Assembly: GCA_002730655.1 (NCBI GenBank)
Contig: PCAT01000041.1
Location: forward strand, 1-18,744
Source of the DNA: Balneola sp.
Lineage (GTDB): Bacteria > Bacteroidota > Rhodothermia > Balneolales > Balneolaceae
Reading direction: 5' to 3'
DNA length: 18,744 nt
Of this stretch, positions 1 through 6,894 are shown one piece after another. The notes under the pieces were generated by a model. It was not told the DNA's origin, ran no database searches, and saw only the letters and a program-made list of their open reading frames with translations. How positions within the stretch are numbered: position 1 is the stretch's first letter; each line of letters opens with the position of its first letter. Made by a program: the position numbers and the translations under genes.

Positions 1-1711
1 CTGATTTTATTAATTCAATTTTTACTTTAGGTAAATCATCAAATCCGATAAAAAACTTTTTAATTTTTTTAGCTAATTCTAAATCTTGTTCTGCAATTGA
101 AGCAACATATGCATCTTGTTCAGATAGTGGCATAGTTTCAATTGTGTTTAGTATAGTTCCTACACCATCTGCTGCAACATATTTCATGTCAGAGATTTCT
201 AATGCTTTGTTAGAAAAATGAGAAGCAACTTTTTTATAAACTGAGATGGGTATATTGTTAATTTTGCCCATCTTGACAAGGACTGATACACGCTTATCAT
301 CATCCATTTTTTGTAAAACAACTCCGGCTCTTTCACCCGCAACCTGTGCTAATAAAATTGAAATCATTTTCTCAGACTCATCTTTCATTAAATGCAGAAT
401 TTGTTGATCCGTTAACTGATCAACAAAGTCGAATAGGCTGTTTTGCGACCCTTCAGCATCTGTAGACGCTTTATATGTTGTTATACTGCTTCGGAAATTT
501 TCTGTTTCACTTATCCTTTCTTCCAATGTAAGGGCGTCAAAATTACTAATACCAAAATTAATCATTTCAAAAGTGTTGGAACTTATATGAGGCTTTAAAA
601 TATCCAACAGACTGCTGTCTACACTAATAAGGCTTTTTACCGCCTTCGATACACCCTGTTCTTCGTCATTTTCAATCCATTCGCTTATTATATTTGCAAC
701 GATTTTTGGTTTACTAATACACATATTTGCAATGAAGGTTTTGTCTCCTTCAAATTTTGCCATTTCTCTTACAGTAGGCCCCTTTTGAATTTCTGGTGTT
801 TTTACTTCTGTGATGATAGTTTGAGGATTTTGTAATACAGGTGTATTTTGTCCCATATCCTGCATAAATTGTTCTTCATCTTTAGCTTTGGTTTTTCTGG
901 AAATTGCCATAAATAATGCCAATAAGAATAAGATTCCTAGTGCAATAATTATAAATATTAGATGCTCAGGATTATTCCAATCAATTCCCAAGAACATCTT
1001 TTTTTCTCTTTCTGCAACTACTGTTTGTATTATTGTGTCTGGCGAAAGTGGAAACATACTATTTTCGATAACCTCTTCTCTTTCATTATCCTCTTCTTCA
1101 ATATCACTAATTTCATTGTTTCTATCCAGCAACGCCGCGGGATTTGGTGCAGTAGGTTTTTTATTATCTTGTGCAATGGCTCGGTTGTTGCGCGGAAATA
1201 TCTTTTTGCTAACGGATATGATGTCTCCACGAAATTCATCGGCATTTGCAATCAATATAACGGCTTCTTCTACAAAATCTACATCCTCATCACTGTAAGA
1301 AGTATCGACGAGTACTTTTATATTGAGTCTGGTTAGCTGGAAGCGAGCATCAAACCCTGAAGCTTTTAAACTATCTTGATTAGATGACCTATTCTTTTGT
1401 ATGTTCGGTGGGATAAAAGGTAGACCTGGTAAATTTTCAATTTTAATGTCTTCCTGTGGTTGAATAACTTCATATCCTTTAGGGATTAAAATTCGCTCCA
1501 GTGTTGCTTTAACATCAACAATGAATGTACCTTCTCGATAATAATCTGAGAGTGCATTATCTAAAATTATTTCGTAGTAACGTTCATATTTAGCAGTTTC
1601 TTCTTGGGCATCTGCAGACGAAGTCTGTGCAGGCACAATTTGCCCGGTTACAATAATACTCTGAAGCGCAATAATGCCCGTAAGAGCAAGAAATTTAAAG
1701 TATCCTGCCAT
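1..1711 (-). CDS. FliF C-terminal domain fused to FliG-like switch protein (partial, 3' end outside window)
   Basis: The frame starts at ATG 1711 and stays open to the left edge, giving 570 residues with no stop. Residues 1-25 form a hydrophobic signal peptide. Residues 41-175 resemble the periplasmic C-terminal domain of the flagellar MS-ring protein FliF, including LNIKVLVDTSY (130-139) and FRGDIISV. An acidic linker follows, then one membrane helix (about 251-270). Residues 320-350 resemble the cytoplasmic FliF tail that binds FliG (KPKIVANIISEWIENDEE). Residues 355-412 fit FliG N, about 425-505 fit FliG middle, and GVGTILN plus LELAKKIKKFFIGFDDL near the edge fit the FliG middle/C junction. 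The order and topology match FliF joined to FliG. However, the N-terminal FliF ring-building domains and first ring membrane segment are missing, and the FliG EHPQT motif reads DESEK. No flagellar neighbour is visible; downstream genes lie outside the window. The domain calls come from reading the sequence, not from a profile search, and the function is unknown. Confidence 0.8.
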   Translation of the reverse strand, partial: MAGYFKFLALTGIIALQSIIVTGQIVPAQTSSADAQEETAKYERYYEIILDNALSDYYREGTFIVDVKATLERILIPKGYEVIQPQEDIKIENLPGLPFIPPNIQKNRSSNQDSLKASGFDARFQLTRLNIKVLVDTSYSDEDVDFVEEAVILIANADEFRGDIISVSKKIFPRNNRAIAQDNKKPTAPNPAALLDRNNEISDIEEEDNEREEVIENSMFPLSPDTIIQTVVAEREKKMFLGIDWNNPEHLIFIIIALGILFLLALFMAISRKTKAKDEEQFMQDMGQNTPVLQNPQTIITEVKTPEIQKGPTVREMAKFEGDKTFIANMCISKPKIVANIISEWIENDEEQGVSKAVKSLISVDSSLLDILKPHISSNTFEMINFGISNFDALTLEERISETENFRSSITTYKASTDAEGSQNSLFDFVDQLTDQQILHLMKDESEKMISILLAQVAGERAGVVLQKMDDDKRVSVLVKMGKINNIPISVYKKVASHFSNKALEISDMKYVAADGVGTILNTIETMPLSEQDAYVASIAEQDLELAKKIKKFFIGFDDLPKVKIELIKS

Positions 1712-1797
1712 GATTTAACCCCCGCAGAAGGTAATTTATTTAAGCCTAAGTATAGATGATGATATCTGCATTGCTAAGTATGCGAAAATTTTTCGAG

Positions 1798-1806
1798 TTT
1801 TCCACA
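1798..1806 (+). promoter_or_regulatory. DnaA-box-like site TTTTCCACA
   Basis: The 9-mer TTTTCCACA fits the general DnaA-box consensus TTWTNCACA. It lies about 110 bp from a second, perfect box in the same orientation and the same gap. Function is not shown; AT-rich DNA gives such matches by chance. Confidence 0.3.
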
Positions 1807-1917
1807 TATTTGACTAAAATAAGTAGAATATTGATTTAATGACAATAATCTTCAAAATTATTGATGTTTAGATACTTAGACGAGAATAAATCACACATAG
1901 TGTCATTATTTATCTAC

Positions 1918-1926
1918 TTATCCACA
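1918..1926 (+). promoter_or_regulatory. DnaA-box-like site TTATCCACA
   Basis: The 9-mer is identical to the strongest E. coli DnaA-box sequence, TTATCCACA. With the site at 1798 it could mark DnaA-regulated transcription or a DnaA-binding cluster. Two boxes without a nearby dnaA or dnaN gene are too few to call an origin. Confidence 0.35.
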
Positions 1927-1978
1927 CTATATACTATCTAAAGGCACTCAGGTTATGTATGCACCCAATGGGATTTCA

Positions 1979-2407
1979 CTAAGAAGAAAAAGCTAGAGCG
2001 TAAATTTTCATTTGCTTAACCATAGAAGCCAAACCATTAGCTCTTGTAGGAGAAAGATGTTCATTCATTCCAATCTCAGCTATGAAAGTAGGCTCTGTTG
2101 CAAGAATGGCACTTGGAGTTTGATGGCTATATAGATGGACCATCAATGCTACCAGTCCCTTTGTGATAGCGGCGTCGCTATCAGCCTCGAAAATGATTTT
2201 ACCTTCACTGAATTCAGCATGTAGCCATACTTGACTTTGGCAACCCTTAACTATGTTGTGTTCTATCTTTTTGGAGCTATCGAGTTGGGGTAGCTTAGAA
2301 CCAAGTTTAATAATATACTTATAGCGTTCAGTCCAATCTTCAAGCAAATTGAATTTTCTGACAATTCTATTTTGGACATCTTCAATACTTGCCTTTGGTT
2401 GCGACAT
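1979..2407 (-). CDS. sufE: SufE cysteine desulfuration (sulfur acceptor) protein
   Basis: A 142-residue cytoplasmic protein of normal SufE length. SufE takes persulfide sulfur from the cysteine desulfurase SufS and passes it to the SufBCD scaffold for Fe-S cluster assembly. The sulfur-accepting cysteine is Cys56 in VKGCQSQVW, the hallmark of the family. The SDAAITKGLVALMV and LSPTRANGLASMV stretches also match SufE. The start is ATG 2407, only 8 nt after the stop of the PAS gene upstream, whose last codons supply a purine-rich AAGAG. The two are therefore probably co-transcribed and perhaps translationally coupled. No sufS, sufB, sufC or sufD gene is in the window, so the rest of the pathway must be elsewhere. 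The related CsdE has the same fold, but SufE is the simpler call. Confidence 0.93.
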   Translation of the reverse strand: MSQPKASIEDVQNRIVRKFNLLEDWTERYKYIIKLGSKLPQLDSSKKIEHNIVKGCQSQVWLHAEFSEGKIIFEADSDAAITKGLVALMVHLYSHQTPSAILATEPTFIAEIGMNEHLSPTRANGLASMVKQMKIYALAFSS

Positions 2408-2415
2408 ATATGCGC

Positions 2416-3294
2416 TTAAATCTCTTTCAACTCTAGCTTACCGACGGATTTTACTGTTGAAATCTTGTTATTGGTATCGTCTTTTACAGGACTGAATGAC
2501 TGATATATTGTTTGATACTCAGTGGAATTAGGAATTTTGTATCGAAGTAATTCAGAAACGGTTTTACCTTCAAACGCATTACCTAGAGCATTCTGTATCA
2601 TAGCTAAATCGTCTGGATGTATAACACTACCTAATCCTTTTTCAAAAATATCATCAGAGCTACATCCGGTGACTTCTTCGAAGGCTTCATTTATATATTT
2701 GCAATTAAAGCCTGATTCATCTTTAGAAAATTTAAGAATAAACTCTTCTCGTTGCTTAAGTAGTGTGCCAAAATCAGTATTAAAGATAGCCTTTGCTGTT
2801 TCTTTTTTCTCTGTAACATCTCGCTGATAAGATACCCAATGAGTAACCTCTCCTTGAGCATTCATCAAGGGATGAATATCCCACTGGTTGATAAACTCTG
2901 AACCGTCTTTACGATAATTAATAGTATGACCAAAGAAAGCTTGACCTTCAATTAATCGTCTTTTTAGTCTTTCTAATATAGATCGGTCTGTTTTTTTTCC
3001 TTGAAGTATACGAGGTGTTTTTCCTAGTACTTCTTGTTTTGTGTACCCAGTCATACGGGTGAAGCCGTCATTTACGTAAACAATTTTAGGTCCTGGTTTC
3101 TCTAAACTGAGCTCGGTGATAATGATGGAATCATAATCGTTTCGAATCGCGCTTTCTAACAGATCTAATTGATGTTTTAGTAAAGCAATTTCATTTGCTT
3201 GTGACTTAAAAGCATCTTCTAACATTATCTGTGCATCAGCGTCTTTTATAATTTTCTTGATGTCGTCTAATTCAAATGATTTATTGTACTTCAT
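2416..3294 (-). CDS. tandem PAS-domain protein without output domain
   Basis: A 292-residue soluble protein with an N-terminal helical or coiled-coil stretch (about 10-50) and two PAS domains. The first (about 50-165) has VNDGFTRMTGY, GKTPRILQGKKTD and a closing WVSYQRDVTEKK. The second (about 185-285) has INEAFEEVTGC and IHPDDL. No kinase, GGDEF, EAL, HTH or other effector domain follows, so it probably works by binding a ligand or a partner protein. The first PAS resembles LOV photosensors (GRNCRFLQG), but position 94 is proline where the flavin-adduct cysteine would be, so LOV photochemistry is not expected; this NPRIL-type form is common in bacterial sensor PAS domains. The start is ATG 3294, and sufE follows after 8 nt. 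The ligand is unknown, and a role in redox or oxygen sensing linked to Fe-S assembly is only a guess from context. Confidence 0.82.
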   Translation of the reverse strand: MKYNKSFELDDIKKIIKDADAQIMLEDAFKSQANEIALLKHQLDLLESAIRNDYDSIIITELSLEKPGPKIVYVNDGFTRMTGYTKQEVLGKTPRILQGKKTDRSILERLKRRLIEGQAFFGHTINYRKDGSEFINQWDIHPLMNAQGEVTHWVSYQRDVTEKKETAKAIFNTDFGTLLKQREEFILKFSKDESGFNCKYINEAFEEVTGCSSDDIFEKGLGSVIHPDDLAMIQNALGNAFEGKTVSELLRYKIPNSTEYQTIYQSFSPVKDDTNNKISTVKSVGKLELKEI

Positions 3295-3424
3295 AGGGCC
3301 ACTTTAATCTCGAATAGTTTTCATGATGATAGTCAGCACTTAAACGACTATTAATGATCAATCATTCCACAACTTCAAACAAATAATTAATATTCTATAT
3401 GAGTTTTTACAAGTAAAATTGCAA

Positions 3425-3454
3425 AATAAAAAAGGGGGGCTATTGCCCCCCTTT
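3425..3454 (-). terminator. rho-independent terminator downstream of meaB
   Basis: Read on the minus strand, GGGGGGC and GCCCCCC form a 7-bp all-GC stem with a 4-nt loop (plus strand 3434-3451), followed at once by TTTTTTATTTTG. The plus-strand side has only three T residues, so it should act mainly on leftward transcripts from the smc-scpA-meaB genes. Confidence 0.88.
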
Positions 3455-3476
3455 CCTCACTCACTCATCGAAGTAG

Positions 3477-3498
3477 CAGCTTAGCTTAAGCTAAGCTG
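3477..3498. repeat. perfect 22-bp palindrome
   Basis: CAGCTTAGCTT is followed directly by its exact reverse complement AAGCTAAGCTG. As RNA it folds into a 9-bp stem with a TTAA loop, 26 nt upstream of the GC-rich terminator stem on the minus strand. It could be an operator, an RNA-stabilising hairpin in the meaB 3' UTR, or part of a small RNA. Confidence 0.75.
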
Positions 3499-3739
3499 TA
3501 CATTCTTTAGTATCTAAATTCTAAGCAACTTTTTCATATGTACAAATTGAATTTTGTTGATTACTCAAATAGCTTTGTTATAATTACAGAAAAAAACATT
3601 TTTAGCTTAAAGGTCATAAATCCTTATCATAAATATAATATTGTAAGCGCTTTTTTACTAATATAAAGTATGTTTTTACACATTTTTTTATTTATCAAAA
3701 GCTATTAAAAATAGGCTAAAACCTTAAAATGTAGGTTTA

Positions 3740-4750
3740 TCAATTATTAAGTAGTGAGCGTGTTAATCCTTGAGCTGCTTCTAGGATACTTATTTTACCA
3801 GATTGTATCTCTTTTAAGAGCGTGTTTTTGAGAGAGGTAGAGTGTTTAGCTGAATGTAAATATTGAAGCCAATAGAATTCACTTGCTTTTATGAACCATT
3901 GTTCTTGTTGCAGTTGTCTTTTGTGCTCAAAGTATCCAATTGATGTAGCTTGTTGTAGGAATTTAGTTATAGCTTGCCAACTTTCAGAGATCCCAGTTTC
4001 TTCAATGGAACTGACTCCAATGATAGGAACTTGGTAATTCTTTAGGGAATGATTGATCAATTGTGATGTAGATCGCAATGACTGAAGGGTTTGTTGAGCT
4101 AAATATTTAGTGGCTCCATCCATTTTATTCACTAGTAAAATATCCGCAAATTCTAATATTCCCCGTTTAATACCTTGCAATTCATCACCACTACCGGGTT
4201 GATTGAGCAAAACAAAGCAGTCAACCATATCCACTACTGCACCCTCACTCTGACCAATTCCGACGGTTTCTATGAGAATTACGGTATAACCAGCTAGCTC
4301 ACATAAGCTCATGATTGATTGAGTTGCATGAGTGACTCCACCAAGTACTTGTTGGGAAGGTGAAGGGCGTATAAAGGCATTAACTTGAGTACTTAATCGC
4401 TCCATTCTAGTTTTATCACCCAGAATAGAACCACCAGATACCCGGCTACTAGGATCTACGGCTAACACGCATACTCGAAATCCTAAGGAGAGTAAATGCA
4501 TTCCTAAAGATTCTATGTAGCTGCTTTTTCCTACCCCAGGAGGTCCGGATATCCCTATTCTAATTGTTGGGGTAGGACCAGTTTTATTAAGTCGTTTTAA
4601 GGCTTCTTCAAGTAGATTTCGAGCCCGGTTTTGGTCTTCTACACGGGTGCTCTCTAAAAGTGTAATAGCCTGAGAAAGTCCTCGTATTTGCCCTTTTTCA
4701 ATGGAATTTATCCATTTTGAAATAGCTGTATGATCATTGTTTTTTTTCAT
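3740..4750 (-). CDS. meaB: methylmalonyl-CoA mutase-associated GTPase MeaB
   Basis: A 336-residue G3E-family P-loop GTPase (MeaB/ArgK/MMAA). It guards the mutase by gating cobalamin loading and removing inactivated cofactor, using GTP hydrolysis. Visible motifs are the P-loop GPPGVGKSS (69-77), DPSS (99-102), the Switch-type ETVGIGQSE (161-169) and the guanine-specificity motif NKMDG (208-212). The N-terminal helical arm and the C-terminal helices used for dimerisation are both present, so it looks complete. The start is ATG 4750, 3 nt after the mutase stop codon, with two TAA codons in tandem before it, so translation is probably coupled to the mutase. The old ArgK name (arginine transport kinase) is a misannotation of this family. 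The adjacent mutase makes the MeaB role nearly certain. Confidence 0.95.
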   Translation of the reverse strand: MKKNNDHTAISKWINSIEKGQIRGLSQAITLLESTRVEDQNRARNLLEEALKRLNKTGPTPTIRIGISGPPGVGKSSYIESLGMHLLSLGFRVCVLAVDPSSRVSGGSILGDKTRMERLSTQVNAFIRPSPSQQVLGGVTHATQSIMSLCELAGYTVILIETVGIGQSEGAVVDMVDCFVLLNQPGSGDELQGIKRGILEFADILLVNKMDGATKYLAQQTLQSLRSTSQLINHSLKNYQVPIIGVSSIEETGISESWQAITKFLQQATSIGYFEHKRQLQQEQWFIKASEFYWLQYLHSAKHSTSLKNTLLKEIQSGKISILEAAQGLTRSLLNN

Positions 4751-4753
4751 TTA

Positions 4754-6835
4754 TTAGTTCGAAATATATCGATCTTTTAAAGCTCCAAGTATAGATTGTG
4801 CCGCCTGGATTATTGGCGTTCCCGGACCAAATATTGCAGTTACCCCGTCTGCTTTCAATTGAGCATAATCTTGTTCAGGTATCACACCCCCAGCCACAAT
4901 AATTATGTCATCGATTTCTTGCTTTTTAAGCTCTTTGATTAATGTCGGAATTAAGGTATTGTGACCACCGGCTAGACTTGATATTCCCACAATATGTACA
5001 TCATTTTCGATGGCTTGTTTTACTACTTCGTTTGGTGTGGAAAAAAGACTTCCCATATCCACGTCAAATCCTAAATCTGCAAAAGCAGTGGCAATGACTT
5101 TGGCTCCTCGATCATGGCCGTCTTGTCCCATCTTTACAATGAGCATTCTAGGTTGACGACCTAGTGCTTGTGCTAATTTTAATACTTTTTCTTTTAATTG
5201 CTTAAAATCTGGATCTTGTTCATACACTTTACTGTATACTCCTTTTATGGTGGAATGATGTGCGCTATGTCGTCCCCATACGCGCTCTAGAGCCCCTGAA
5301 ATTTCGCCTATGGTAGCTCTAGCTCTAGCGGCTTCAATAGCGACGGATAAAATATTTAGCTCAGATGATTTAGCCGCTTCTTCTATAGCACTCAAATGGG
5401 TTTTCACTAGTTCATTATCCCTATTCTTTTTAAGAAAAGAGAGTTTCCTTTTTTGAGATTGGCGTACTTTTGAATTATCAATGTTTCGAACATCCATGGG
5501 TTCTTGATCAGGGCTTTTGTACTTGTTAACCCCTACAATCGTTTCAATTCCCTTATCAATACTAGCTTGACGAATGGCAGCAGAAGCCTCTATTTGTCTT
5601 TGTGGAAAGCCGTGTTCGATCGCTCGTGTCATTCCTCCCATTTCTATGATTTCTTTAATAAGTTTTTTTGCTTTGGTATATAAATCATGAGTAAGTGATT
5701 CTATAGCATAGGAACCAGCAAAAGGATCAATGATGTGTGTCATATCTGTTTCTTCTTGCAAGATAAGCTGAGTATTACGTGCAATCCGAGCAGCTGATTC
5801 TGTGGGTAGAGACAACGCTTCATCGTAACTGTTGGTATGAAGGGATTGGGTCCCGCCAAAAATAGCGGCAATAGCCTCAATAGTTGTTCTTACAATATTA
5901 TTTAAGGGATCTTGTGCCGTCAAAGACCACCCCGAGGTTTGGCAATGAGTACGTAGCATGGTAGATTTGGGATTCTGTGGCTGAAATAAATCTCGCATTA
6001 ATTCTGCCCATAACTCTCGTGCGGCGCGTAGTTTTGCAATCTCTGTGAGCATTTTCATTCCAATACCAAAAAAAAAGGAAAGCCGAGGCGCAAATTCGTC
6101 TACATCAAGACCCCGATCGACAGCAGCTCCGACATATTCTAGTCCATCTGCAATAGTAAAAGCTAGTTCCAGTACTTCATTAGCACCTGCTTCTTGCATA
6201 TGGTATCCAGAAATTGAGATAGAATTGAATTTAGGCATATGCTGGCGCGTATAGTCAATAATGTCGGAGACTAACCGCATGGAGGGATTTGGGGGATATA
6301 TATATGTATTGCGAACCATGAATTCTTTTAAAATATCATTTTGAATGGTTCCACTGAGTTGGTCTTGGGAAATTCCTTGCTCTTCAGCTGCTACGATATA
6401 TGCCGCCATAATTGGAATAACAGCACCATTCATAGTCATTGATACGGACATTTTATCCAAGGGAATGCCCTCGAAGAGTACCTTCATGTCTTCCACTGAA
6501 TCAATAGCAACACCAGCTTTTCCTACATCACCCACCACCCTTGGATGATCAGAATCATAGCCTCTATGGGTGGCTAAGTCAAAGGCTACGCTAAGGCCTT
6601 TTTGCCCATTCTCAAGTGCTTTACGGTAAAAAGCATTGGACTCCTCAGCCGTTGAAAAGCCTGCATATTGTCGAATAGTCCATGGCCGGCCTGTGTACAT
6701 AGTATCATATGGACCCATACGATAAGGAAATTCGCCTGGTCGTTGAGGTTTAAATCCTCTTTTATTGAGGTCATCAGCCGTATATATAGCCTTTTTTTGG
6801 AGATGTTCGGCGTCTTGGGACGAAAATTGACTCAT
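4754..6835 (-). CDS. scpA: methylmalonyl-CoA mutase, B12-dependent, single-chain
   Basis: Converts (R)-methylmalonyl-CoA to succinyl-CoA by adenosylcobalamin radical chemistry in propionate/odd-chain metabolism (also called MutB or Sbm). The N-terminal TIM-barrel domain contains RPWTIRQYAGFSTAEESN and FDLATHRGYDSDHPRVVGD. Active-site residues by alignment from memory to the Propionibacterium enzyme are Tyr57, Gln165, Arg175 and His212. The Tyr/Arg pair favours methylmalonyl-CoA over isobutyryl-CoA (which has Phe/Gln). The C-terminal B12 domain carries DGHDRG with cobalt-ligand His574, and GGVIPEQDY. The chosen start is ATG 6835 (693 residues); an in-frame TTG at 6844 would add three. Neither has a Shine-Dalgarno sequence. 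The length fits a homodimeric enzyme, and no small MutA subunit is next to it. It lies 59 nt after smc and 3 nt before meaB. Confidence 0.96.
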   Translation of the reverse strand: MSQFSSQDAEHLQKKAIYTADDLNKRGFKPQRPGEFPYRMGPYDTMYTGRPWTIRQYAGFSTAEESNAFYRKALENGQKGLSVAFDLATHRGYDSDHPRVVGDVGKAGVAIDSVEDMKVLFEGIPLDKMSVSMTMNGAVIPIMAAYIVAAEEQGISQDQLSGTIQNDILKEFMVRNTYIYPPNPSMRLVSDIIDYTRQHMPKFNSISISGYHMQEAGANEVLELAFTIADGLEYVGAAVDRGLDVDEFAPRLSFFFGIGMKMLTEIAKLRAARELWAELMRDLFQPQNPKSTMLRTHCQTSGWSLTAQDPLNNIVRTTIEAIAAIFGGTQSLHTNSYDEALSLPTESAARIARNTQLILQEETDMTHIIDPFAGSYAIESLTHDLYTKAKKLIKEIIEMGGMTRAIEHGFPQRQIEASAAIRQASIDKGIETIVGVNKYKSPDQEPMDVRNIDNSKVRQSQKRKLSFLKKNRDNELVKTHLSAIEEAAKSSELNILSVAIEAARARATIGEISGALERVWGRHSAHHSTIKGVYSKVYEQDPDFKQLKEKVLKLAQALGRQPRMLIVKMGQDGHDRGAKVIATAFADLGFDVDMGSLFSTPNEVVKQAIENDVHIVGISSLAGGHNTLIPTLIKELKKQEIDDIIIVAGGVIPEQDYAQLKADGVTAIFGPGTPIIQAAQSILGALKDRYISN

Positions 6836-6894
6836 TGAATACAAATTAATAAGTTTTGATGGATAGAATACACAATAAATTAAGTAGAAGACAT

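Larger units (their letters stand above)
1712..1978. other. AT-rich intergenic region upstream of the FliF/FliG fusion gene
   Basis: This 267-bp gap separates sufE from the fusion gene, both on the minus strand, so it should hold the fusion gene's promoter. It contains two sites matching the DnaA-box consensus TTWTNCACA and a perfect short hairpin CGAAAA-T-TTTTCG at 1783-1795. I see no intrinsic terminator after sufE. A Bacteroidota-type minus 7 match (TAATTTTG, minus strand, 1853-1860) is present, but without a convincing partner upstream, so no promoter is called. Confidence 0.5.
3295..3739. other. 445-bp gene-free region between meaB and the PAS-sufE unit
   Basis: An AT-rich stretch with no credible ORF. 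It holds an intrinsic terminator on the minus strand (3425-3454), a perfect 22-bp palindrome (3477-3498) and, upstream of the PAS gene, about 130 bp that should hold the PAS-sufE promoter. The terminator lies about 290 nt past the meaB stop, leaving either a long 3' UTR or room for a small RNA. On the plus strand TTGATT (3557-3562) and TATAAT (3579-3584) are 16 nt apart, but no gene follows. Confidence 0.6.

Noticed and set aside
888..1336. Two plus-strand ORFs (136 and 124 residues) overlapping the FliF/FliG fusion gene
   Set aside because: They are antisense to a long open frame with clear domain structure, have low-complexity sequence, and have no recognisable family.
1712..1978. Chromosomal replication origin
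   Set aside because: Only two DnaA-box matches, no clear unwinding element set, and no dnaA, dnaN, gidA or parAB nearby.
2416..3294. Blue-light LOV photoreceptor
   Set aside because: The motif region resembles LOV, but the adduct-forming cysteine position is proline (residue 94); NPRIL-type PAS domains are common non-LOV sensors.
3557..3584. Plus-strand sigma-70-like promoter TTGATT-N16-TATAAT
   Set aside because: No plus-strand gene follows; it would run antisense into meaB, and such matches are expected in AT-rich DNA.
4754..6835. Isobutyryl-CoA mutase or IcmF fusion
   Set aside because: The active-site pair reads Tyr/Arg, as in methylmalonyl-CoA mutase, and MeaB is a separate gene, not fused between domains.
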